Assembly: GCA_947457605.1 (NCBI GenBank) | Contig: CANGWP010000021.1 | Span: forward strand, 1 to 20,465 | DNA: 20,465 nt | Reading direction: 5' to 3' | Source of the DNA: Bdellovibrionales bacterium | GTDB taxonomy: Bacteria; Bdellovibrionota; UBA1018; CAIMNF01 | In this document: in pieces, positions 14,179 through 20,465 of the stretch | Numbering within the stretch: the stretch's first letter is position 1 | How the letters are laid out: each line of letters opens with the position of its first letter | Program-made: the position numbers and the translations under genes | The notes under the pieces: model-generated | Told to the model about the DNA's origin: nothing | The model's input: the letters and a program-made list of their open reading frames with translations, nothing else | The model's database searches: none

Positions 14179-15153
14179 TCACGTGAACAGGGAGCTCACG
14201 GAATCGTAATGATGAATCCGGTAGATTGCCTCAGCAAGCAAATGAGCCACTGAAACCCGCTCGAACTTTTCACAACCTTTTGCATCCTCCCTGAGAGGTA
14301 TCGTGTCGGTGATGATCACTTTTTTGATCCTGGAATTTTTGATCCGCTCAATCGCCGGACCCGACAGCACGCCATGGGATGCCGCCGCGTATACCTCGCG
14401 GGCTCCGTGCAAAAGCACTGCATTTGCAGCCTCTGTAAGTGTGCCTGCAGTATCAATCATGTCATCGAGAATGATAGCGACCTTATCCTTCACATCCCCG
14501 ACCACGTTCATGGCTTTCGCCACGTTTGGCCCGGTTCTTCGCTTGTCGATGATTGCAACACCCGCGTCGAGTCTTTTTGCCAATGCTCGCGCGCGCTCGA
14601 CTCCACCTGCATCCGGACTCACAATGACAACTTCCTTCCCGCCACTGGCCTTGATTTCCGGAACGTGATCCTGAAGGTACTTCTGAATCACGGGCATCGC
14701 ATACAAGTTGTCGAACGGGATATTGAAGAAGCCTTGAATCTGCCCCGCATGCAAATCCACCGAGATCACCCGGTTGGCTCCGGCCACCGTGAGAAGGTCA
14801 GCCGTGAGTTTGGCACTGATCGGAGTTCGCGGGGACACTTTCCGATCCTGCCGGGAATAACCGTAGTACGGAATCACCACATTGATCTCTTTCGCGCTTG
14901 CGCGCTTCAAGGCATCGATGATGACGAGAATTTCCATCAAGGAATCGTTCACCGGAGCACAAGTACTCTGAATCAAATATACGGCACGACCCCGGACATT
15001 TTCTTTCACTTCGACAAAGATCTCCCCGTCGCTGAAGCGACGGATGTCGACCTTGCCCAAGGGGCGCCCCAAACGCTCCGAGATCAGATAAGAAAGCTCG
15101 GGATTCGAGCTGCCCGAAAGAAGAACCCACTCGCGCAATCGCTGCATGGACAT
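14179..15153 (-). CDS. prs: Ribose-phosphate pyrophosphokinase (PRPP synthase)
   Basis: A 324-residue class I PRPP synthetase that makes phosphoribosyl pyrophosphate from ribose 5-phosphate and ATP for nucleotide, His and Trp synthesis. Signatures: RFSDGEIFVEV, the flexible-loop region YGYSRQDRKVSPRTPISAK, the signature DLHAGQIQGFF, and the PRPP/ribose-phosphate loop LDDMIDTAGTL. The length is slightly above the usual 315 because of a short N-terminal extension; the ATG two codons downstream (15147) is an alternative start. It lies 19 bases after slt and 10 bases before pth, so it belongs to the same transcript. Confidence 0.97.
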   Translation of the reverse strand: MSMQRLREWVLLSGSSNPELSYLISERLGRPLGKVDIRRFSDGEIFVEVKENVRGRAVYLIQSTCAPVNDSLMEILVIIDALKRASAKEINVVIPYYGYSRQDRKVSPRTPISAKLTADLLTVAGANRVISVDLHAGQIQGFFNIPFDNLYAMPVIQKYLQDHVPEIKASGGKEVVIVSPDAGGVERARALAKRLDAGVAIIDKRRTGPNVAKAMNVVGDVKDKVAIILDDMIDTAGTLTEAANAVLLHGAREVYAAASHGVLSGPAIERIKNSRIKKVIITDTIPLREDAKGCEKFERVSVAHLLAEAIYRIHHYDSVSSLFT

Positions 15154-15172
15154 AAACGGCCCACCCTTCGGC

Positions 15173-16888
15173 TCAATTTTTATCCACGTTCGGAGGGGTG
15201 GTCAATCCTTTAAGTTCGGTGACCTTCACGGGGACAACTCCCTTTTGGATTTGATACCAATGCCGATTTCTCAAAATTGAGGTCACATAGTCCCGCGTCT
15301 CTTTAAATGGAATCGCTTCAATCCAATCCAAAACAGACCAGGAAGGGGCCCCTTCCCTGCGCCACTTTGCAACCCGATGGGGACCCGCATTATAAGCGGC
15401 CAAGGCGAAGGCTGGATTGCCCTCATATTTTTCCATGAGGGTCTGAAAATATCGCACCCCCACTGAAATGTTCACGGGTGGGTCCCTCAATCTGGAAAGC
15501 ACCAAATCCCTCTGAACATCCACAGCGGTAAAGGGCATGAGCTGCATCAGACCCAGAGCTCCGGAACTGGAGATCACATCCGCTTTGAACCCGGACTCCT
15601 GCTTGATCAAGCTCATCACCAGCAAAGGATCAAGCTTTGCCTTTGTAGTTTCCACCTGGACTTCGGTCAAAAAGACATCCGGAAACAAGAGGTTCAACAT
15701 CTCACGGGAGGCCATCTTCGGAAACTTTCTCTGGATCAGCTCGTTGGCGTATCGAAACGCGAGAAGATCCTGTCCGCCCTCTGATGCAATCTTCATCAGA
15801 TAAAGCAGGAAGTCGGAGGAATAATTCCTGATTCTGGAGAACCCCTCGAGCTCTACTCCGAGGGCTACCGGATTCTGGAACCTCACGAGGTCAATCGCCC
15901 TTTGAAGGGAGGCTTTCTCTGAAAGAGTCAGGTCCTGATTCTCAATGTCAATCAGAAGGGGTTCTTCCGAAATCTTGGTCTTTAGATCCAAACCAAGTCT
16001 TTCACTTGAAACAATGGAGTAATAGCTCAGCGGAATCTGATCGATAATTCCCTGGTAGATCGATTCAGCCTCTTTTTTATTTCCGCCTCGATTGAGTACC
16101 TCAGCCAATAAAAAACTCGCTCGAAAACGAAGTGAGGACTTCGGGTATGCCTCCTGAAATTCCCTGACCTCCCGGATCATGTCCGTATCAAGACCTTTCA
16201 GGTATGAATCAAGAAGTTGCTTGAAAGCCTCCTCATCCTTCTCAGTCTTTTCGGAATAACTCTGGGAAAGACGATCCCCACCGTAATCTGTGGCCGGTAC
16301 CGCCTCTGGAATCCCCAGATCCCGAAGCTCCTTGGTCTCATTTGCCGCCTTGGGGAAAACCTCAGCAACCTTCCGAGCGAGCTGGAGGCAAGCTTCATCT
16401 TTTGAATCCTGATTTCGCTTGCAGATTGCAGCCAATCCCTGGGACGCATCTTCCCGCCAATAATAGGGCCACTTGAATGTGCTCAGACCAGAGGTTCCTT
16501 TTTGAAACGCGCTCAGGGATTGCGCCCAACTCTTCCGTTTGGCCAGAAGGGCACCCTTTTTCAACTCCAAAGCGTAGAACAACTCATCCCACTCTTTCTC
16601 GACCTGCTTGATCTGAGAGCCGAGCTTTGCGAGCAACAACTCTTTCTGCAGGGATTCAATCGTGGTCACCGCTGACTTCTTCTCAAGCAACTCTCTTGCC
16701 CTTCCCAAAAGACGGTATTCTTCGGGCAGTTTTGGAAGCGGCTTTTTCGATTTCCTGCCCTTTTTGGTCGGCGCCTGAGTCTCCTCAAAAACAGCCCGCA
16801 GCGGTTCAGGTTTCGCATGCGAAAAACCGCTAAAAACAGGCAAAAAACTGCTTAATATCATGATAATTCGGGCGCGGTTTTCAGGCAT
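15173..16888 (-). CDS. Soluble lytic murein transglycosylase (Slt type)
   Basis: A 571-residue periplasmic enzyme. The start is taken at ATG 16888, giving a signal peptide (MPENRARIIMILSSFLPVFSGFSHA, cleavage about residue 25). A TTG 18 bases upstream is possible but has no better ribosome site. A long helical, TPR-like superhelix (about 55-415) precedes a C-terminal lysozyme-like catalytic domain: LIKQESGF with catalytic Glu431, then SSGALGLMQLMP and ALAAYNAGPHRVAKW. Such enzymes cleave MurNAc-GlcNAc to 1,6-anhydroMurNAc during wall turnover. It is the first gene of the slt-prs-pth-ychF run and diverges from tRNA-Asn. The region after the signal peptide is Lys/Pro-rich (about 41-55). Confidence 0.92.
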   Translation of the reverse strand: MPENRARIIMILSSFLPVFSGFSHAKPEPLRAVFEETQAPTKKGRKSKKPLPKLPEEYRLLGRARELLEKKSAVTTIESLQKELLLAKLGSQIKQVEKEWDELFYALELKKGALLAKRKSWAQSLSAFQKGTSGLSTFKWPYYWREDASQGLAAICKRNQDSKDEACLQLARKVAEVFPKAANETKELRDLGIPEAVPATDYGGDRLSQSYSEKTEKDEEAFKQLLDSYLKGLDTDMIREVREFQEAYPKSSLRFRASFLLAEVLNRGGNKKEAESIYQGIIDQIPLSYYSIVSSERLGLDLKTKISEEPLLIDIENQDLTLSEKASLQRAIDLVRFQNPVALGVELEGFSRIRNYSSDFLLYLMKIASEGGQDLLAFRYANELIQRKFPKMASREMLNLLFPDVFLTEVQVETTKAKLDPLLVMSLIKQESGFKADVISSSGALGLMQLMPFTAVDVQRDLVLSRLRDPPVNISVGVRYFQTLMEKYEGNPAFALAAYNAGPHRVAKWRREGAPSWSVLDWIEAIPFKETRDYVTSILRNRHWYQIQKGVVPVKVTELKGLTTPPNVDKN

Positions 16889-16895
16889 GAAATTT

Positions 16896-16901
16896 AGTAT
16901 A
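16896..16901 (-). promoter_or_regulatory. Candidate -10 element for slt, placing transcription start at the ATG
   Basis: The minus strand reads TATACT, five of six to consensus, ending seven bases before the slt ATG at 16888. No good -35 is found at 16-18 bases upstream, and no Shine-Dalgarno sequence precedes the ATG. If used, the mRNA would be essentially leaderless. Confidence 0.35.
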
Positions 16902-16940
16902 GACAACGATTTCTTTTTTCGTTACTTAAAATAATACGAT

Positions 16941-17015
16941 TCAGGAGTAGCTCAGTGGTAGAGCAATCGGCTGTTAACCGATTGGTCGGGGGTTCGAATC
17001 CCTCCTCCTGAGCCA
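16941..17015 (+). tRNA. tRNA-Asn (anticodon GTT), CCA encoded
   Basis: A complete cloverleaf can be folded. The acceptor stem is TCAGGAG/CTCCTGA (7 pairs), and the D arm is GCTC...GAGC. The anticodon arm is ATCGG-CTGTTAA-CCGAT with GTT at 16973-16975. The variable loop is short, and the T arm is GGGGG-TTCGAAT-CCCTC with one G-U pair. Discriminator G (17012) and CCA (17013-17015) are encoded. It stands alone on the plus strand, divergent from slt, and is followed by an intrinsic terminator about 60 bases later. TAAAAT at 16927-16932 is a possible -10 but has no good -35. Confidence 0.97.
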
Positions 17016-17074
17016 TTTTTAACTTTAGTGTTGGCCGACTGAACATCCACTAGAATTTACATCCAACCTAAGAG

Positions 17075-17131
17075 CCCCGTTCCCCCACGATCTTGCTTTA
17101 ACGGCACTTCGAAATGGAACGGGGTTTTTTT
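17075..17131 (+). terminator. Intrinsic terminator downstream of tRNA-Asn
   Basis: A perfect 9-base stem CCCCGTTCC (17075-17083) / GGAACGGGG (17116-17124) is followed directly by seven Ts (17125-17131). The loop is long (32 bases). Orientation fits the tRNA transcript; on the minus strand there is no T-run after the stem. It lies about 10 bases from the stop of the microprotein gene on the other strand. Confidence 0.8.
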
Positions 17132-17140
17132 ATCCAAAAA

Positions 17141-17299
17141 TCAGTAAGGGTTCAGGGTGTTCTGATAATTCACCCGCTCTGACACTTCGAGTTGATGCGA
17201 AAAGAGCCTTTTCCCATCAAAAATCAAGCCAATGCCAATAGAAAAAAAGAAAACTGCTCCAATCAGTGCAAACTTTTCAAGGGCTCCGAAATCCTTCAT
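17141..17299 (-). CDS. 52-residue single-span membrane microprotein
   Basis: A small open reading frame with good coding signs. The ATG at 17299 is preceded by AGGGAGTG about five to seven bases upstream. A short polar start (MKDFGALEK) leads into one hydrophobic helix (FALIGAVFFFSIGIGLIF, residues 10-27), then a basic flank DGKRLF and a polar tail ending NTLNPY. The Gly spacing (G14, G22, G24) in the helix could support helix packing. It lies 110 bases after leuS on the same strand. TAGAAT (17319-17324 on the minus strand) is a possible -10 for its own promoter, though no good -35 is seen. I know no family for it. It may be an inner-membrane accessory peptide. Confidence 0.6.
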   Translation of the reverse strand: MKDFGALEKFALIGAVFFFSIGIGLIFDGKRLFSHQLEVSERVNYQNTLNPY

Positions 17300-17409
17300 G
17301 ACTCACTCCCTGATTCAAATTCTAAACCGGAATTGAGCCCACGAAATCGGCAGGCTTTGCCCAGCATTCAACGGGGCATCACCAGGCTGTCAGAGAACCG
17401 ACAGAATCC
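17300..17409 (-). other. Spacer between leuS and the microprotein gene
   Basis: A 110-base non-coding stretch. Weak inverted repeats are present on the minus strand just after leuS (CTGTC...GACAG with an 8-base loop, and GGCA...TGCC further on), but no T-run follows. It may hold a processing site or a separate promoter for the microprotein. Confidence 0.3.
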
Positions 17410-19833
17410 TCACTTCACTACGAAGTTCAGGATCTTGTTGGGCACATAGATCACCTTTGCAATCTGTTTGCCTTCCAGAAACCGGAAAATCGCGGCATTT
17501 TCCCTGGCCATCGCTTCAAGCTTTGCCTGCTCGGTTCCCGGCTCAACCTCGAGGGTTCCGCGGAGCTTTCCGAGAACCTGTACCGCTATCGTTACCGTAT
17601 CAGCCTTTACGAGTTCCGGATTATAGGTCGGCCAAGGCGCATGCGACAAAGCTTCGGTTTCGCCAAGAACCGACCAGAACTCTTCTGCCAAATGGGGCGC
17701 AAACGGAGCCAGAAGTTGAACGAAAACCTTCATTGCCGACTTTGGTGTCTGCTCAAATGCGGTGAAGTGGTTCACAAACACCATCATCGTCGAGATCGCA
17801 GTATTGAAACGCATGCCCTCAATATCATCCGTGACTTTCTTCACGGTTTGATGAAGGATTTTTTCATCCTCCGGAGTAAGGGCCCGGTCCACCACCTTGA
17901 GCGTGTCGTTTCCGTTTGCGCGGTCCTCATTATAAAAGAGCCGATAGGCGCGATTCAGGAATCGAAAGGTCCCTTCAATCGCCTGAGTGGACCAGGGCTT
18001 GTCTTTTTCGAGCGGGCCCATGAACATTTCATAAATCCGAAGCGTATCGGCGCCGTATTCCCTTACGACGTCATCAGGATTGATCACGTTTCCGCGCGAC
18101 TTGGACATCTTCTCGCCATCCTCCCCGAGGATCATTCCCTGATGAACAAGCTTTTGAAACGGCTCCTTGTGTGAAACCACTCCGCAATCAAAAAGAACCT
18201 TCATCCAAAAGCGCGAATAGAGCAAATGTCCAACCGCATGCTCATCTCCTCCAAGATAAAGATCCACCGGCATCCAGTACTTCTCACTCTCGGGACTAAA
18301 GGGTGCCTTCTCATTGTGAGGATCGATATACCGAAGAAAATACCAGGAGGATCCCGCAGATCCCGGCATCGTGTCGGTTTCTCGAAGGTAAACTTCGCCC
18401 GTTTTTTCATCCTTCATTTCGCGCCAAGCAGTGATCCCGGCCAAAGGACTTTCACCCGTGCCGGTCGGCTCATAACTCTTCACATCGGGTAGAGTCACAG
18501 GAATCTCATTGTCCTTAAGCGCGATGATCTTACCTGCTTTGTCTTTCTTGATTGGAAACGGCTCGCCCCAATACCTCTGCCGCGAGAACAGCCAATCGCG
18601 CAATTTGTACTTAACGGTGCCGCGGCCAAGGGCTTCCTTTTCCGCCCACTCAATGACTTTTTTTACCGCATCCGGAGTCTTGAGCCCCGTGATAAATCCG
18701 GAGTCAACGCTTACTCCCTCGCCTGAAAAACATTCGTCCGCTTTACCCCCTGAAACGACCACCTTGACGGGAAGATCGAATTTTTTCGCAAATTCGAAAT
18801 CCCGCTCATCGTGCGCCGGCACTGCCATCACGGCACCTGTTCCGTAGGTCATGAGAACATAGTCTGAAATCCAGATTTGTACCTTTTCACCATTCGCAGG
18901 ATTGATGGCAAACGCACCAGTGAAACAGCCGGACTTTTCCTTTGATGCGTCCTGGCGCGCCACCTCTGATTTTTGAGAGGCCTCTTCCTGGTATTTTTTT
19001 ACCGCGGCAGCCTGCGCGCCGGTCGCAATCTTCGACACGAGCGGATGCTCTGGGGCAAGAGCCATGTACGACACTCCCCAAAGGGTGTCAGGTCTTGTCG
19101 TGAAAATCTCAAAGGTATCGGATGTCCCATCCACCTTGAACTTGATTTGAAGCCCGGTGCTTTTCCCGATCCAGTTTCTTTGAAGTTCTTTTGTACTCTC
19201 AGGCCAATCAAGGCCGTCAAGATCCTGCAGCAGACGCTCGGCATAATCGGTGATCTTCAGCATCCATTGCTTCATGGGAACGCGATAAACGGGATGCCCG
19301 CCGCGTTCACTCTTTCCATCAACGACTTCTTCATTTGCAAGAACGGTCTTCAGCTCCGGGCACCAATTCACGGCCACTTCGGTTTGATACGCGAGCCCCT
19401 TTTCATACAGTTTGAGAAAAATCCACTGAGTCCATTGGTAGTACTTCGGATCACAAGTCGCAATCTCCCGACTCCAGTCATAACTGAATCCAAGCATCTT
19501 GAGCTGCCGGCGAAAATTGTCGATGGCCTGATTTGTCGTCACCGCGGGGTGCTGACCGGTCTTGATGGCATACTGCTCGGCCGGAAGTCCGAATGCGTCC
19601 CAACCCATCGGATGTAAGACATTGAACCCCTTAGCGCGCTTGTAACGAGCCATGATGTCGGTTGCAGTATAACCCTCGGGGTGTCCCACATGAAGACCGG
19701 TACTGGATGGATACGGGAACATATCCAGCACATAGTACTTGGGCTTTTTCGAGGTCGATTCGGTTTTAAAGGTTCGGTTCTTTTCCCAGTGGGCCTGCCA
19801 CTTGGGCTCAATCAAATTCGGTTGATATGCCAT
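17410..19833 (-). CDS. leuS: Leucyl-tRNA synthetase
   Basis: An 807-residue class I aminoacyl-tRNA synthetase that charges tRNA-Leu. Domains in order: the Rossmann catalytic half with the HIGH-type motif HVGH at 48-51 (PSSTGLHVGHPEGYTATD), the CP1 editing domain with TTRPDTLWG and the later LMTYGTGAVMAVPAHDERD block, the second catalytic half with KMSKS at 575-579, and the C-terminal anticodon-binding and Leu-specific region. The length matches compact bacterial LeuRS (about 805 residues). The start MAYQPNLIEPKWQ is canonical, though no clear ribosome binding site precedes it. It diverges from the desaturase gene and is followed by the microprotein on the same strand. Confidence 0.97.
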   Translation of the reverse strand: MAYQPNLIEPKWQAHWEKNRTFKTESTSKKPKYYVLDMFPYPSSTGLHVGHPEGYTATDIMARYKRAKGFNVLHPMGWDAFGLPAEQYAIKTGQHPAVTTNQAIDNFRRQLKMLGFSYDWSREIATCDPKYYQWTQWIFLKLYEKGLAYQTEVAVNWCPELKTVLANEEVVDGKSERGGHPVYRVPMKQWMLKITDYAERLLQDLDGLDWPESTKELQRNWIGKSTGLQIKFKVDGTSDTFEIFTTRPDTLWGVSYMALAPEHPLVSKIATGAQAAAVKKYQEEASQKSEVARQDASKEKSGCFTGAFAINPANGEKVQIWISDYVLMTYGTGAVMAVPAHDERDFEFAKKFDLPVKVVVSGGKADECFSGEGVSVDSGFITGLKTPDAVKKVIEWAEKEALGRGTVKYKLRDWLFSRQRYWGEPFPIKKDKAGKIIALKDNEIPVTLPDVKSYEPTGTGESPLAGITAWREMKDEKTGEVYLRETDTMPGSAGSSWYFLRYIDPHNEKAPFSPESEKYWMPVDLYLGGDEHAVGHLLYSRFWMKVLFDCGVVSHKEPFQKLVHQGMILGEDGEKMSKSRGNVINPDDVVREYGADTLRIYEMFMGPLEKDKPWSTQAIEGTFRFLNRAYRLFYNEDRANGNDTLKVVDRALTPEDEKILHQTVKKVTDDIEGMRFNTAISTMMVFVNHFTAFEQTPKSAMKVFVQLLAPFAPHLAEEFWSVLGETEALSHAPWPTYNPELVKADTVTIAVQVLGKLRGTLEVEPGTEQAKLEAMARENAAIFRFLEGKQIAKVIYVPNKILNFVVK

Positions 19834-19964
19834 GAAGCGACGCTAGCAAAAACACACCCCGATGAACAGGCCCTTTGATCGCGGAAAACCGGCGGATACA
19901 GGAAGAATTCATTAGGAAAGCTTGGGTGTCTCGCCCTAAGCTGATCCAACCCTGGGAGGTTCCG
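19834..19964. promoter_or_regulatory. Divergent region between leuS and the desaturase gene, with a hairpin
   Basis: These 131 bases must hold both promoters. A stem-loop can form at 19919-19942 (AGCTTGGG / CCCTAAGCT with one bulged A and a 7-base loop), 23 bases before the desaturase ATG and so probably in its 5' leader. No convincing -35/-10 pair was identified for either gene. Confidence 0.35.
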
Positions 19965-20465
19965 ATGTGTCTGCTTCAAAAGGTCCTTGAGCGTCCTCAT
20001 TACGGATTTACGGATGCGAACGGCGGGTTCACGCGACCTACTCATGCCCAGATCTGGCGTGAGTTCCTTTCCCGACTGAACATTTTCCGGGATCGTCGAA
20101 ACTGGCTCGTTTTCTTGAGCTGGCTTGCAGCGGTTTGCTTCGTGCCATTTTTCGTGGTTTTTTTCCTGAAGTACTTCAGCTGGAAACTTTTTTTCGCGGG
20201 TTTTGTTTATAGCATGATCCTGATGGGCACTCACGGGACCATTTATCTTCATCGCTACGGCACCCATCGGGCCTTCAAGTTCAAGAACCGATTTTGGCTC
20301 TTTGTCGCGCGAAATCTGGTCATCAAGGTGATCCCTGAGGAGATCTACATAGTATCCCACCATGTTCACCACAAGTATTCGGAAGGCCCCTGGGACCCGT
20401 ACAATGTAAATGGCGGTTGGCTTTACTGTTTTCTCGCAGATGCGAATCACCAAACCATCTCAAGA
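19965..20465 (+). CDS. Membrane fatty acid desaturase (N-terminal part, runs off the window)
   Basis: The ATG at 19965 has GGGAGG five bases upstream, and the frame stays open for 167 codons to the window's end. The protein belongs to the integral membrane fatty acid desaturase family with two of its three histidine boxes visible: HRYGTH (HxxxxH, about 99-104) and HHVHH (HxxHH, about 136-140), followed by KYSEGPWDPYN, as in stearoyl-CoA/acyl-lipid delta-9 desaturases (HHKYSE..DPH/N). Two hydrophobic spans precede the first box (about 48-68 and 73-90). The third box and C-terminus lie outside. It would insert a double bond in membrane acyl chains using a di-iron centre. Regiospecificity is inference. 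Confidence 0.87.
   Translation, partial: MCLLQKVLERPHYGFTDANGGFTRPTHAQIWREFLSRLNIFRDRRNWLVFLSWLAAVCFVPFFVVFFLKYFSWKLFFAGFVYSMILMGTHGTIYLHRYGTHRAFKFKNRFWLFVARNLVIKVIPEEIYIVSHHVHHKYSEGPWDPYNVNGGWLYCFLADANHQTISR

Noticed and set aside
14374..15213. Plus-strand open frame (279 codons) antisense to prs
   Set aside because: It is a His/Arg-rich shadow of a strongly conserved gene.
16941..17015. tRNA-Asn as an integration site
   Set aside because: No duplicated tRNA 3' end and no integrase gene lie downstream in the window.
19812..20453. Minus-strand open frame (213 codons) over the right edge
   Set aside because: The plus strand there encodes a desaturase with two histidine boxes and a strong ribosome site; the minus frame also overlaps the leuS start.
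1..20465. CRISPR arrays, toxin-antitoxin pairs, insertion sequences or a defence system
   Set aside because: No regularly spaced repeats, transposase motifs or recognisable defence domains were seen on either strand.

Overview
This window looks like ordinary chromosome from a Gram-negative bacterium with roughly balanced base composition. There are several signal-peptide-bearing barrel-like outer-membrane candidates, a lipoprotein, a murein-peptide amidase, a lytic transglycosylase and a TatA component. The gene families and order recall the Bdellovibrionota and former deltaproteobacteria: the long form of aromatic amino acid hydroxylase, FAD/folate-type TrmFO, the prs-pth-ychF order, and barrel proteins of this type. 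That placement is inference from family knowledge, because no 16S gene or marker alignment is available. Coding density is very high, and no phage, transposon, CRISPR array or obviously foreign island is visible.

Layout, left to right. (1) 1-16 is the first few codons of a minus-strand gene that leaves the window. (2) 96-2993 is a tightly coupled plus-strand operon: tatA, a long aromatic amino acid hydroxylase, a DUF423 membrane protein and an unrecognised protein with a transglutaminase-like His/Asp pattern. Each junction is a 4-base ATGA overlap. (3) 3031-5037 holds an outer-membrane barrel candidate and a cysteine-rich lipoprotein, both on the plus strand. (4) 5081-8143 is a minus-strand operon, transcribed right to left: xerC, a DedA-family membrane protein, an M14 murein-peptide-amidase-like protein (GTG start in a GTGA overlap) and a TIGR02466-type 2OG-Fe(II) oxygenase. 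(5) 8161-10370 carries trmFO and an EamA transporter, overlapping each other and divergent from xerC across only 17 bases. (6) 10372-11878 holds two exported minus-strand proteins, a SIMPL-domain protein and a barrel-like protein. (7) 12010-12432 is a two-CBS-domain protein. (8) 12459-16888 is a minus-strand housekeeping operon: slt, prs, pth, ychF. (9) 16941-17015 is tRNA-Asn(GTT) with encoded CCA, followed about 60 bases later by a strong intrinsic terminator. (10) 17141-17299 is a 52-residue single-membrane-span microprotein, downstream of leuS (17410-19833) on the minus strand. (11) From 19965 a membrane fatty acid desaturase runs off the right edge.

Functionally the window mixes translation and nucleotide housekeeping (trmFO, prs, pth, ychF, tRNA-Asn, leuS), chromosome resolution (xerC), cell-wall turnover (M14 amidase, Slt), membrane and export functions (TatA, DedA, desaturase, barrels, lipoprotein) and aromatic amino acid metabolism. 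I see no convincing new multi-gene defence or mobile system. The points most worth a second look are the microprotein between leuS and tRNA-Asn, the Cys-less protease-like protein in the tatA/hydroxylase operon, the uncharacterised C-terminal half of the hydroxylase, the ten-cysteine lipoprotein, and a possible leaderless start for slt.
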